NCBI GenBank assembly: GCA_903839355.1
Contig: CAIMBV010000025.1
Span: 1 to 9,196, forward strand
Length of the DNA: 9,196 bases
Source of the DNA: an uncultured Actinomycetes bacterium
GTDB taxonomy: Bacteria; Actinomycetota; Actinomycetes; Nanopelagicales; Nanopelagicaceae
Direction of reading: 5' to 3'
Shown: positions 1 through 6,237 of the stretch, piece by piece
How positions within the stretch are numbered: position 1 is the first letter of the stretch
Layout of the letters: every line of letters begins with the position of its first letter
Notes under the pieces: generated by a model
The model's input: the letters and a program-made list of their open reading frames with translations, nothing else
The model's database searches: none
What the model was told of the DNA's origin: nothing
Position numbers and translations under genes: made by a program

Positions 1-1893
1 GGTGACGTTAAATATCACCTCGGTACTCAAGGAGTCTTCAAGGCCGACTCTGGTGAAACCACCAAGATCTATCTTGCCGCAAACCCATCGCACTTAGAGG
101 CTGTTAACCCAGTGCTCGAAGGAATTGTGCGCGCCAAGCAAGATATCAATGGAGTTCACGAGGCTTATAACGTTCTCCCAATTCTTGTTCACGGCGATGC
201 CGCTTTTGCTGGTCAGGGCGTTGTCTCAGAGACTTTGAACTTGTCTCAACTCAAGGGATATCGAACAGGTGGAACGATTCATATCGTTGTAAATAACCAA
301 GTTGGGTTCACAACATCACCTCACGCAGCACGTTCATCAACCTACTCAACTGATATCGCCAAGATGATTCAGGCTCCGGTCTTTCACGTTAATGGTGATG
401 ATCCAGAGTCAGTTGTTCGCGTAGCTCGACTCGCCTTCGAATATCGTCAAGAGTTCCACAAAGATGTTGTCATCGACATGGTCTGCTACCGCCGCCGCGG
501 ACACAACGAGGGCGATGAGCCAAGCTTCACTCAGCCAATGATGTACAAACTCATTGATGCCAAGCGCAGCACACGTAAGTTGTATACCGAAGCACTCATT
601 GGACGTGGTGATATCACCGTCGAAGAGGCCGAGGAAGTACTTCGCGATTACCAGGCCCAACTCGATGCGGTGTATGCAGCGGTTCACAATGTCGAACCAG
701 CACCATCTGCAAACCATGCACCAGTAGTCACTCCCCCAGATCAGGTAAATACGGGCGTTGACGAAGCTACCTTACGCAAAATTGCGGCAACTCAGATCGC
801 AACACCTGAAGGCTTCGTGGTCCATCCACGTCTGGCTCCACAACTTGCCAAGCGCAACGAGATGCTCGATGAGGGAACTGTCGACTGGGCTGCCGGTGAG
901 ATGTTCGCCTTTGGTTCTCTCCTGCTCGAAGGTCATCCAATTCGCCTTGCTGGTCAAGATGTTCGTCGCGGTACCTTCTCTAACCGCCATGCGGTCATCG
1001 TCGATCAGAACACAGGTGGAGATTGGTTCCCACTTCGCGGTTTGATCAACGACGACAATCAATTCTTCGTCTTTGACTCATTGCTCTCTGAATATGCAGC
1101 AATGGGATTTGAGTACGGGTACTCAGTCGAGCGCGACAACGCACTCGTTCTCTGGGAGGCGCAGTTCGGTGATTTCGCTAACGGTGCACAATCAATCGTT
1201 GATGAGTTTGTATCAAGCGCACTTCAAAAGTGGGGTGAGCGTTCATCAGTAGTTCTGCTCTTGCCTCATGGATATGAAGGTCAAGGACCTGATCACTCCT
1301 CTGCGCGTATCGAACGTTACTTAGCTCTGTGCGCAGAGCAGAATATGACCGTAGCTCAACCAAGCACACCAGCTTCGTACTTCCACTTACTTCGTTGGCA
1401 CATGAAGAACGCTGCCCGTCGTCCACTCATTGTCTTTGAACCAAAGTCGATGTTGCGCCTCAAGGCCGCGGCATCTGGATTGGCTGATTTCACATCAGGA
1501 ACATTTAAGACCTTGATTGATGATCCAACGGTTACCAACGCATCACGCGTTATCTACTGCTCCGGAAAGATCTATTGGGATCTTGTTGCAGAACGCGCCA
1601 AGCTCGGTGAGACCAGCACAGCCATCGTTCGTGTCGAACAGCTCTATCCATTCCCTATTGCAGAGTTCATGGCGGTTGCAAACAAGCATCCAAATGCCAA
1701 CCTGCTATGGGTACAAGATGAGCCTGCCAACCAAGGTCCATATCCTTTTGTTGCTCTCAATACTCTTGAGGCTCTTGAGGGTCGCACCTTGCGTCGAGTA
1801 TCTCGTCGTGCAACTGCAAGCCCTGCAACGGGTTCACACCACCTGCATGAGGAAGAGCAGCATGCCTTGATTACCGAGGCATTTACGCGCTAA
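1..1893 (+). CDS. kgd: 2-oxoglutarate decarboxylase/dehydrogenase E1 (Kgd/SucA), 3' part
   Basis: This is the C-terminal 630 residues of the thiamine-diphosphate-dependent E1 enzyme that decarboxylates 2-oxoglutarate in the TCA cycle. The frame is open from base 1 (GDVKYHLG at the first codons), so the start lies outside the window; GTG at 112 is an internal Val codon. Visible family motifs are NPSHLEAV (about residues 29-36), the ThDP/metal region GDAAFAGQG followed by VVNNQVGFTT, GQDVRRGTFSNRHAV in the pyrimidine-binding half, LPHGYEGQGPDHSSAR, and the C-terminal RRATASPATGSHHLHEEEQ. Actinobacterial Kgd proteins are about 1,200 residues and carry an E2-like acyltransferase segment before E1. 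That segment would lie upstream and is not seen, so a plain SucA of about 900 residues cannot be strictly excluded. The gene ends TAA at 1891-1893 and overlaps the 3' end of convergent sodX by 11 bases. No frameshift or missing motif was noticed. Confidence 0.95.
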   Translation, partial: GDVKYHLGTQGVFKADSGETTKIYLAANPSHLEAVNPVLEGIVRAKQDINGVHEAYNVLPILVHGDAAFAGQGVVSETLNLSQLKGYRTGGTIHIVVNNQVGFTTSPHAARSSTYSTDIAKMIQAPVFHVNGDDPESVVRVARLAFEYRQEFHKDVVIDMVCYRRRGHNEGDEPSFTQPMMYKLIDAKRSTRKLYTEALIGRGDITVEEAEEVLRDYQAQLDAVYAAVHNVEPAPSANHAPVVTPPDQVNTGVDEATLRKIAATQIATPEGFVVHPRLAPQLAKRNEMLDEGTVDWAAGEMFAFGSLLLEGHPIRLAGQDVRRGTFSNRHAVIVDQNTGGDWFPLRGLINDDNQFFVFDSLLSEYAAMGFEYGYSVERDNALVLWEAQFGDFANGAQSIVDEFVSSALQKWGERSSVVLLLPHGYEGQGPDHSSARIERYLALCAEQNMTVAQPSTPASYFHLLRWHMKNAARRPLIVFEPKSMLRLKAAASGLADFTSGTFKTLIDDPTVTNASRVIYCSGKIYWDLVAERAKLGETSTAIVRVEQLYPFPIAEFMAVANKHPNANLLWVQDEPANQGPYPFVALNTLEALEGRTLRRVSRRATASPATGSHHLHEEEQHALITEAFTR

Positions 1894-2224
1894 TACGCGC
1901 TCTCTTGTAGCGAAGTAGCACGACACCGAGGATCTCATCAGAGGTGAGCGCACCCCAGTTTCGTGAATCGGTACTTGCCTCTTTGTTGTCGCCTTCAACC
2001 CAGATCCCGTTACCGTCTATCCGCGTAACGCGCTTTATTAGATGAACTCTTGGATAACTTTCTCGTTCAATGACTACGACCTTGTCGAGAAGGTGTTGCA
2101 TCTGCTTTGCGCTTGCCCGGCTAAGGGATCGGAAGAGGAGCCAATCACCATCGTTAAAGGTAGGGCTCATGGATGAGCCGCTGACGGCGATAGTTCGAAA
2201 AGCTCTAAATGGAAGGCGTGCCAT
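1883..2224 (-). CDS. sodX: Nickel-type superoxide dismutase maturation protease (S26 family)
   Basis: This is a small S26 (signal-peptidase-like) serine protease of 113 residues. Known SodX-type proteases next to sodN remove the SodN N-terminal extension so that the mature enzyme begins with the nickel-binding His. Seen here are the nucleophile box SGSSMSPT (Ser18), the general-base Lys in HLIKRV (Lys64), and the S26 signature EGDNxxASTDSR (about 78-88). There is no clear transmembrane anchor, which fits a cytosolic maturase rather than a leader peptidase. I chose ATG at 2224; a TTG at 2257 would add 11 residues of no recognisable value. No convincing Shine-Dalgarno sequence precedes the ATG. 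The gene is divergent from sodN (56 bases between start codons), and its last 11 bases overlap the end of kgd. The assignment rests on motifs plus adjacency to sodN. Confidence 0.9.
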   Translation of the reverse strand: MARLPFRAFRTIAVSGSSMSPTFNDGDWLLFRSLSRASAKQMQHLLDKVVVIERESYPRVHLIKRVTRIDGNGIWVEGDNKEASTDSRNWGALTSDEILGVVLLRYKRARISA

Positions 2225-2280
2225 GAGAGTAGTAGTCTGACACACAGGACCAACCAATCTTTATTGAAGAAGGAGCATCT
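2225..2280. promoter_or_regulatory. Divergent sodX/sodN promoter region with sodN ribosome binding site
   Basis: This 56-base gap must hold both start signals of the divergent pair. AAGGAG at 2270-2275, five bases before the sodN ATG, is a good Shine-Dalgarno sequence. TAGTCT at 2233-2238 is a possible -10 hexamer (TANNNT) for sodN, but no matching -35 was identified, so this is weak. No sigma-R type GGAAT-N18-GTT element was found here. Nickel-responsive control by a Nur-type repressor is known for Ni-SOD systems in Streptomyces, but no Nur operator was recognised. Confidence 0.45.
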
Positions 2281-2670
2281 ATGTTCAAGCCAACACTCGT
2301 TGGATATGCCCACTGCGATCTGCCATGCGGTATCTACGATCCAGCACAGGCCAAGATCGAGGCACAATCTGTTAAAGCTTCAATTGAGAAGTACCATGCC
2401 AGCAGCGATCCAGTTTTCCAAGCTCGCGCTATCGCGGTAAAGGAAGAGCGTTCAGAACTCGTCAAGCACCACCTCTGGGTTCTCTGGACCGACTACTTCA
2501 AGGCCCCACACTTTGAGGCATACCCACAACTCAACTCACTCTTCAACGAGGCAACAAAGCTCGCAGGCGCTGGCGGAACCAAGGGTTCAACCGATGTAGC
2601 AGTTGCAGACAAGTTGCTCGCAAAGATCGATGAGATCGCAGAGATATTCTGGGCTACTAAGAAGGCTTAA
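2281..2670 (+). CDS. sodN: Nickel superoxide dismutase precursor
   Basis: This enzyme disproportionates superoxide to oxygen and hydrogen peroxide in the cytoplasm, using a nickel ion held by the N-terminal hook. The 129-residue product carries HCDLPCGIYDPAQA at residues 11-24. After removal of a short 10-residue leader (MFKPTLVGYA) the new N-terminus would be His11, with Cys12 and Cys16 as the known nickel ligands (His1, Cys2, Cys6 in mature numbering) and Asp13, Pro15 and Tyr19 also as in the family. The mature length of about 119 residues fits the four-helix Ni-SOD subunit. ATG at 2281 is preceded by AAGGAG at a 5-base spacing. The maturation protease is divergently encoded just upstream. 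The stop codon is six bases from the stop of the convergent thioesterase gene, leaving no room for an ordinary terminator. Confidence 0.97.
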   Translation: MFKPTLVGYAHCDLPCGIYDPAQAKIEAQSVKASIEKYHASSDPVFQARAIAVKEERSELVKHHLWVLWTDYFKAPHFEAYPQLNSLFNEATKLAGAGGTKGSTDVAVADKLLAKIDEIAEIFWATKKA

Positions 2671-2675
2671 GCGAA

Positions 2676-3092
2676 TTAGCTTGCGGCGCTATTGCGAGGC
2701 AGATTCTCTGCAGCGCTGCGCGCCATAAATGAGACACGATCTACTAATCGCCGTTGCACTTGTGCGACGGCGATTATTCGTTGATCTTGATGAACTTCGC
2801 ACTCAAAGGTCAGAGTGTTATCTTCAAATTCAGTTGCTTTAACGAGAGCGCGAATCTCTCCCCCGATGGAAACCGCACCACGCATTTGAATCGCAGCCCC
2901 AATGGTGAATGAGGTCTCACCGGTCTCAAAAAATTCTGCGATGGCGGCGCTACAGGCCGATTCAATTACATTAAGAGCAGAGTTTGCAGCGAGCACCGGC
3001 AAGTCATTTAGCCCTTGCGCGACCCCAGTGTCGAGCGGACGGACAGTGAGTGAGGCCATCCCCACTGAACCGAGTAATTGCTCCGCTTGCAT
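2676..3092 (-). CDS. Hotdog-fold thioesterase, FlK (fluoroacetyl-CoA thioesterase)-like
   Basis: This 138-residue protein has the pattern of small single-domain hotdog acyl-CoA thioesterases of the FlK group. It has an N-terminal strand (ASLTVRPLDTG, about 13-23), the hotdog helix with VLAANSALNVIESACSAAI (33-51), and strands MRGAVSIGGEIRALVKATEFEDNTLTF in two parts (70-96). It ends with the R-x-x-V-D-R-x-x-F tail (114-122) common in the group. FlK uses Thr42, Glu50 and His76. By my manual alignment only Glu44 is kept here; the Thr and His positions read Ala36 and Arg71, so the substrate or mechanism probably differs. ATG at 3092 is preferred because family members have about ten residues before the first strand; ATG at 3059 would remove them. 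It follows rsrA by 38 bases on the same strand and may be co-transcribed with sigR-rsrA. The substrate is unknown. Confidence 0.75.
   Translation of the reverse strand: MQAEQLLGSVGMASLTVRPLDTGVAQGLNDLPVLAANSALNVIESACSAAIAEFFETGETSFTIGAAIQMRGAVSIGGEIRALVKATEFEDNTLTFECEVHQDQRIIAVAQVQRRLVDRVSFMARSAAENLPRNSAAS
2743..2778. other. 15-bp hairpin inside the 3' part of the thioesterase gene
   Basis: The left arm TAATCGCCGTTGCAC (2745-2759) and the right arm GTGCGACGGCGATTA (2762-2776) pair over 15 positions with a single non-Watson-Crick pair, around a TT centre. An A/T pair at 2743/2778 extends it after one mismatch. In a rightward transcript reading through from sodN the odd pair is a G-U wobble; in the leftward thioesterase mRNA it is an A-C mismatch. 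The next bases (TTCGTTGATC) are not a T tract, so this is not a classical intrinsic terminator. It lies 75-106 bases past the sodN stop and could halt or protect the 3' end of the sodN transcript. That role is inferred. Confidence 0.5.
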
Positions 3093-3104
3093 ACCTAAAA
3101 CTTA
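3093..3104 (-). promoter_or_regulatory. Possible leaderless -10 element before the thioesterase gene
   Basis: On the minus strand TAAGTT (3104-3099) fits the TANNNT -10 pattern and ends six bases before the ATG at 3092, which would put transcription start at or next to the start codon. No good Shine-Dalgarno sequence is present, which agrees with a leaderless start. No -35 was assigned, and the gene may equally be read from the sigR-rsrA transcript. Confidence 0.3.
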
Positions 3105-3130
3105 ATGGATGCGCGCTTAAATAAGTGGAG

Positions 3131-3520
3131 TTATTCGCCTTCAGTAAAGTCGTGGCGAATCTCGTGGGTGAACTCTTGAGTCACTTGGATCGAGGTTGTC
3201 CCATCAAAGCTGAAGTTGGTAATTGTCGTAGTTGAGGAGGAGAAGAACTCAACTTGGGACTGGCCTGCCAGCGCCTCGGTCTGCTGCCTGATGCGTTCGT
3301 GAAGATCTTGGGGAGCCTCTTCGTTGCAACTACTGCGAAGCAGATTCTGCATGAAGGCGAGCGCCGCACTCTCATGGGCCATTACCTCATTGCAGTCTGG
3401 ACACTCCTGGAAATGGAATTGGAAGATCTGGTATTCCTGGTCAGATGGCAACTCGTGATCGATGAAGAGCAACAAACTTTGGAGCACCTGATCGCAAGGA
3501 ATCTGATTCATGTTATTCAT
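3131..3520 (-). CDS. rsrA: Zinc-binding redox-sensitive anti-sigma factor (RsrA-like)
   Basis: This is the predicted anti-sigma factor that holds SigR inactive and releases it when its thiols are oxidised. The 129-residue product has the ZAS zinc motif HFQECPDC (His36, Cys40, Cys43) and an upstream Cys9 in IPCDQVL, matching Cys11, His37, Cys41 and Cys44 of Streptomyces RsrA. A further Cys65 follows. The helix FIDHELP (19-25) and the [13 protein letters not shown] segment also resemble RsrA. ATG at 3520 is chosen because GGAGG (3533-3529) sits eight bases upstream and the start overlaps the sigR end by eight bases; a second ATG at 3511 would remove three residues. The last 43 or so residues, rich in Thr, Ser, Phe and alternating hydrophobics, go beyond the ZAS core and look beta-rich. 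Translation is probably coupled to sigR, which keeps the two products balanced. Confidence 0.9.
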   Translation of the reverse strand: MNNMNQIPCDQVLQSLLLFIDHELPSDQEYQIFQFHFQECPDCNEVMAHESAALAFMQNLLRSSCNEEAPQDLHERIRQQTEALAGQSQVEFFSSSTTTITNFSFDGTTSIQVTQEFTHEIRHDFTEGE

Positions 3521-4157
3521 GATCGCCCCCTCCACGATTAAATCCTCGCTCTTTGGCGTAATCTGCAAGTGAGGCCCGAAGCAACTTACGGCCGCGGTGC
3601 AATCTCGACATCACGGTGCCGGAAGGAACGCCAACGATCTCGGCAATCTCCTTATAGGAGAAGCCTTCGACATCGGCGAGGTAGACCACCAACCGGAAAT
3701 CTTCTGGCATTGCGGCAAGCGCTGCTCGGACATCTAAATCTGCGATCCCATCAAGGGCTACATCTTCGGCAGAGCGCCCCTGGTCACTGGTGTGGCTGGC
3801 AGCGTCATAGATCTGCCAATCCTCTAGTTCCCCATCGCTGATCTGCGGACGACGTTGATCCTTGCGGTAGGTATTGATAAAGGTTGTGGTGAGGATTCGG
3901 TACAACCAAGCCTTGAGGTTGGTACCTGGTTCAAATTGGTGAAAGGAGACGAAAGCTTTGGCATAGGTATCTTGAACTAGATCCTGGGCGTCGTGTGGAT
4001 CTTTGGTGTAGCGCAAGGCTGCGGCGTAGAGCTGATTTGTGAATTGGAGGGCATCACGCTCAAATCGCGCCTTCTTCTGGGCAGCACTCTCCGCGGCCCG
4101 GTCTACAACCGCAAGCTCTGAATCAGTGGCGTCCATGACGGCCAAGGCTACTCCCAC
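3513..4157 (-). CDS. sigR: ECF RNA polymerase sigma factor, SigR/SigH type
   Basis: This group-4 (ECF) sigma factor directs RNA polymerase to thiol-oxidative-stress promoters. The 214-residue product shows region 2 (about 34-100) with [52 protein letters not shown] and [11 protein letters not shown]. It shows region 4 (about 143-197) with [25 protein letters not shown] and the helix-turn-helix [15 protein letters not shown]. These segments are close to Streptomyces SigR and mycobacterial SigH. rsrA overlaps its end. GTG at 4157 is taken as the start because it lies where transcription from the sigma-R type promoter just upstream should begin, so it may be leaderless. ATG at 4136, giving 207 residues, is the alternative and would not affect region 2. 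The matching promoter implies positive autoregulation. Confidence 0.93.
   Translation of the reverse strand: MGVALAVMDATDSELAVVDRAAESAAQKKARFERDALQFTNQLYAAALRYTKDPHDAQDLVQDTYAKAFVSFHQFEPGTNLKAWLYRILTTTFINTYRKDQRRPQISDGELEDWQIYDAASHTSDQGRSAEDVALDGIADLDVRAALAAMPEDFRLVVYLADVEGFSYKEIAEIVGVPSGTVMSRLHRGRKLLRASLADYAKERGFNRGGGDHE
3526..3533 (-). promoter_or_regulatory. Ribosome binding site of rsrA inside the sigR coding end
   Basis: The minus strand reads GGAGGGGG here. GGAGG is eight bases from ATG at 3520, which supports that start over the upstream in-frame codons and over ATG at 3511. The site also encodes the Gly-rich end of SigR (RGGGDHE). Confidence 0.7.
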
Positions 4158-4165
4158 ACGGTGAG

Positions 4166-4192
4166 AACCGCCTGAGCGAACCCTTTATTCCC
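4166..4192 (-). promoter_or_regulatory. Sigma-R type promoter of sigR (GGAAT-N18-GTT)
   Basis: On the minus strand GGGAAT (4192-4187) is followed by a spacer and GGTT (4169-4166). Counted as GGAAT (4191-4187), 18 bases, GTT (4168-4166), it matches the published sigma-R/sigma-H consensus exactly. It lies in the 53-base gap between the SRAP gene and sigR, and the expected transcription start falls within a few bases of the GTG at 4157. Autoregulation of sigR/sigH is known in Streptomyces and mycobacteria; its operation here is inferred from the match and its position. Confidence 0.8.
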
Positions 4193-4210
4193 ATATGAGC
4201 TAGGAGGCCA

Positions 4211-4930
4211 CTAGAAGAGGGTCTCTGGCTCCCCTAATTCGATCGGTTCAATCAGCGCAGGTCCATTATTGGCGGTCGAATTGACCCTTGATGAGACGGG
4301 ATACGCCGACAAACCCTCGGCAGGATGCTCCACCGCCATCAATGCGCGGATCTCATGAGTGGATGTCACTTGGGGATCAAGCCAGTCGCTCCATCGTTCT
4401 TTGGGCAAGAAGGTCGGCATGCGATGGTGCACTGTGGCTAGAAACTCAACAGCCGGTCGCGTAATGATCGCCGCGCTCTCTTGATAGCTCCCATCGGGAG
4501 CGCGCCACCTATCCCAAATACCTGCAAATGCGATCAGTCCTTTGCCATGAATGAAGAATGGTTGTTTGGTCGAGTAAGGACCAAGTTCAGTCGCCCATTC
4601 GTAGTAACCAGATGCCGGAATTAGACAACGACGTTGATGAAATGCGTTCTTAAATGTTGGTTTCTCATGCACCGTTTCAGTGCGAGCATTGATCGCCTGC
4701 GATTGCGAGCGCAGTGCATCCTGCGGATTATCTGACCATGGTGCAATCAGACCCCATGAGAGCGTGGCGAGTTCTCGCATCCCCTCGCGATTATCGCGGA
4801 CCACATATATTTCGCGGGTCGGAGTGATATTCCAATCTGCCGGCAAGATGGGCCCGGCGTAATCCGTTGAAATTTCGAAGGCATCCATCAGCTCATCTTG
4901 GCTTGCGTTGAGAGCATAACGACCGCACAT
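4211..4930 (-). CDS. SRAP-family abasic-site processing protein (HMCES/YedK-like)
   Basis: SRAP proteins form a covalent thiazolidine crosslink with abasic sites in single-stranded DNA and so protect the DNA during replication. The 239-residue product has the defining residues. Cys2 follows the initiator Met (MCGRYAL) and becomes the N-terminal nucleophile after Met removal. Also present are NITPT (34-38), INART (80-84, Asn81), the SGYYEW motif with Glu111, and VHHRMP (167-172, catalytic His168). The start is fixed because Cys2 must be second. The gene diverges from aroA and lies directly upstream of sigR on the same strand, but sigR has its own promoter between them. An SRAP gene also lies between sigH and aroA in Mycobacterium tuberculosis, so the position looks conserved. 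It is often annotated as an SOS response-associated peptidase; no LexA box was recognised near its start. Confidence 0.93.
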   Translation of the reverse strand: MCGRYALNASQDELMDAFEISTDYAGPILPADWNITPTREIYVVRDNREGMRELATLSWGLIAPWSDNPQDALRSQSQAINARTETVHEKPTFKNAFHQRRCLIPASGYYEWATELGPYSTKQPFFIHGKGLIAFAGIWDRWRAPDGSYQESAAIITRPAVEFLATVHHRMPTFLPKERWSDWLDPQVTSTHEIRALMAVEHPAEGLSAYPVSSRVNSTANNGPALIEPIELGEPETLF

Positions 4931-4962
4931 GAGCGTAAAGGTATCTCAGGTAGGCTTGCGAT
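4931..4962. promoter_or_regulatory. Divergent SRAP/aroA start region with two possible leaderless -10 elements
   Basis: Only 32 bases separate the two ATG codons. On the plus strand TAGGCT (4951-4956) ends six bases before the aroA ATG. On the minus strand TACCTT (4943-4938) ends seven bases before the SRAP ATG. Both fit TANNNT at the distance expected for leaderless transcripts, and neither gene has a clear Shine-Dalgarno sequence. The -35 regions would lie inside the opposite gene and were not resolved. Confidence 0.35.
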
Positions 4963-6237
4963 ATGACGAATCACTGGCTCGCCCCTTACCGAGGGAACAC
5001 TCCGGTTGAGGCGACCTTGACGATTCCGGGCTCTAAATCGGTGACCAACCGAGCGCTGATCTTGGCCGCGCTCTGCGATTCACCTTCGATTCTTCGTCGC
5101 CCGCTCCACTCCCGCGACTCAGCTCTCATGATCGCTGGTCTCAAAGCGATCGGTGTCGGGATTGCAGAGGATGCCAATGGCGATCTGACCATCACTCCTG
5201 GCACGTTGTATGGACCTGCTTCTATCGATGTCGGTAACGCCGGAACCGTTATGCGCTTTCTGCCACCAGTTGCCGCCATGGCCAAGGGGATCATCCACTT
5301 TGATGGAGATGCCCGCTCCCACGAGCGTCCGCTTGGGCCTGTTATCAAGGCTCTGGAATCCCTTGGAGTGAGCATCGAACACGGCTCCCGCTATTCGTTG
5401 CCGATGACCATCAACGCCAATGGCCAACTTAGAGGTGGCACTGTTGAAGTCGACGCCACTCTATCGAGCCAATTTATCTCAGCCCTTTTGCTTGTTGCCC
5501 CCGCGACAAAAGAGGGAATCACGGTTAAGCACGTTGGAGCTTCGCTCCCCTCACTTCCTCATATCGAGATGACCATTGCAATGTTGCGCGAAAAAGGCGT
5601 CGAGGTCACAGTCGGCGATAACGAGTGGAGCGTCAAGCCCACTGTTATGCATGGAGCTGATCAAGTTATTGAACCTGACCTCTCTAATGCAGCTCCGTTT
5701 ATGGGCGCCGCGATGATCAGCGGTGGAACCGTCGTGATTCGAGATTGGCCACACTCCACCACACAACCAGGTGATGACTTACGCGAGATCTTTACACAGA
5801 TGGGCGCGCGCGTGGAGTTCCGTGGAAATGATCTGGCAATCACTGGAGATCAGATTCATGGCATCGATATAGATTTACATGATGTTGGAGAACTCACTCC
5901 TTCAATCGCAGCGCTCTGTGTCTTTGCCGATTCGCCCTCGTATTTACGTGGAATTGCACATCTGCGTACCCACGAGACTGATCGCTTAGCGGCGCTGGCG
6001 ATAGAGATTAATAACCTTGGTGGAGAAGTAATTGAAGAGCCATCAGCGCTACGCATAATTCCGCGTCCACTGCATGGCGGAGTTTTTCATACCTACGATG
6101 ATCATCGCATAGCAACCGCTGGTGCCATGATCGGCCTACGCGTTCCAGATATTGAAGTTGAAAATATTGAGACCACTCGCAAGACGCTCCCCGATTTTCC
6201 TGGAGCCTGGAGCGAACTTTTGAACGGAAGTCGATGA
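4963..6237 (+). CDS. aroA: 3-phosphoshikimate 1-carboxyvinyltransferase (EPSP synthase)
   Basis: This enzyme joins phosphoenolpyruvate and shikimate-3-phosphate to form EPSP, the sixth step of the shikimate pathway to aromatic amino acids. The 424-residue length is normal. Seen are GSKSVTNRALIL with Lys25 and Arg30 (substrate and PEP binding), GNAGTVMRF (91-99), RSHERPLGP with Arg121, LSSQFISALLL (168-177), VGELTPS with Glu310 at the position of the catalytic acidic residue, HETDRLAAL (337-345) and YDDHRIA (378-384). AGTVMRF and VGELTP are the forms seen in actinobacterial AroA rather than the E. coli form. The ATG lies just downstream of a possible leaderless -10. The gene is the first of a four-gene rightward operon; its TGA overlaps the rsgA ATG as ATGA. 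Confidence 0.96.
   Translation: MTNHWLAPYRGNTPVEATLTIPGSKSVTNRALILAALCDSPSILRRPLHSRDSALMIAGLKAIGVGIAEDANGDLTITPGTLYGPASIDVGNAGTVMRFLPPVAAMAKGIIHFDGDARSHERPLGPVIKALESLGVSIEHGSRYSLPMTINANGQLRGGTVEVDATLSSQFISALLLVAPATKEGITVKHVGASLPSLPHIEMTIAMLREKGVEVTVGDNEWSVKPTVMHGADQVIEPDLSNAAPFMGAAMISGGTVVIRDWPHSTTQPGDDLREIFTQMGARVEFRGNDLAITGDQIHGIDIDLHDVGELTPSIAALCVFADSPSYLRGIAHLRTHETDRLAALAIEINNLGGEVIEEPSALRIIPRPLHGGVFHTYDDHRIATAGAMIGLRVPDIEVENIETTRKTLPDFPGAWSELLNGSR

Noticed and set aside
112..120. GTG at 112 as the start of the first gene.
   Set aside because: The frame is open back to base 1 and encodes conserved E1 sequence (GDVKYHLG, NPSHLEAV), so 112 is an internal Val.
1884..1901. Direct repeat TACGCGCT twice at the kgd/sodX junction, with GCGC pairs that could form a small stem.
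   Set aside because: The stem is only four bases and lacks a T tract; the repeat is explained by the two coding ends and may be chance.
2225..2257. TTG at 2257 as the sodX start.
   Set aside because: It adds 11 residues without family resemblance; ATG at 2224 leads directly into the S26 domain.
2699..2719. Small stem GCAGA-TTC-TCTGC and palindrome GCAGCGCTGC near the thioesterase 3' end.
   Set aside because: Short, G+C-rich, inside coding sequence and without a T tract; not distinguishable from chance.
3254..3541. Open frame of 95 codons on the plus strand opposite rsrA.
   Set aside because: It has no recognisable domain and lies wholly over a well supported anti-sigma factor gene on the other strand.
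4931..4962. A LexA/SOS box before the SRAP gene.
   Set aside because: No sequence resembling the actinobacterial SOS box (GAAC-N4-GTTC) was found in the 32-base gap.
4986..5427. Long minus-strand open frames opposite aroA.
   Set aside because: They are shadows of a conserved EPSP synthase gene, with no family motifs or ribosome binding sites.
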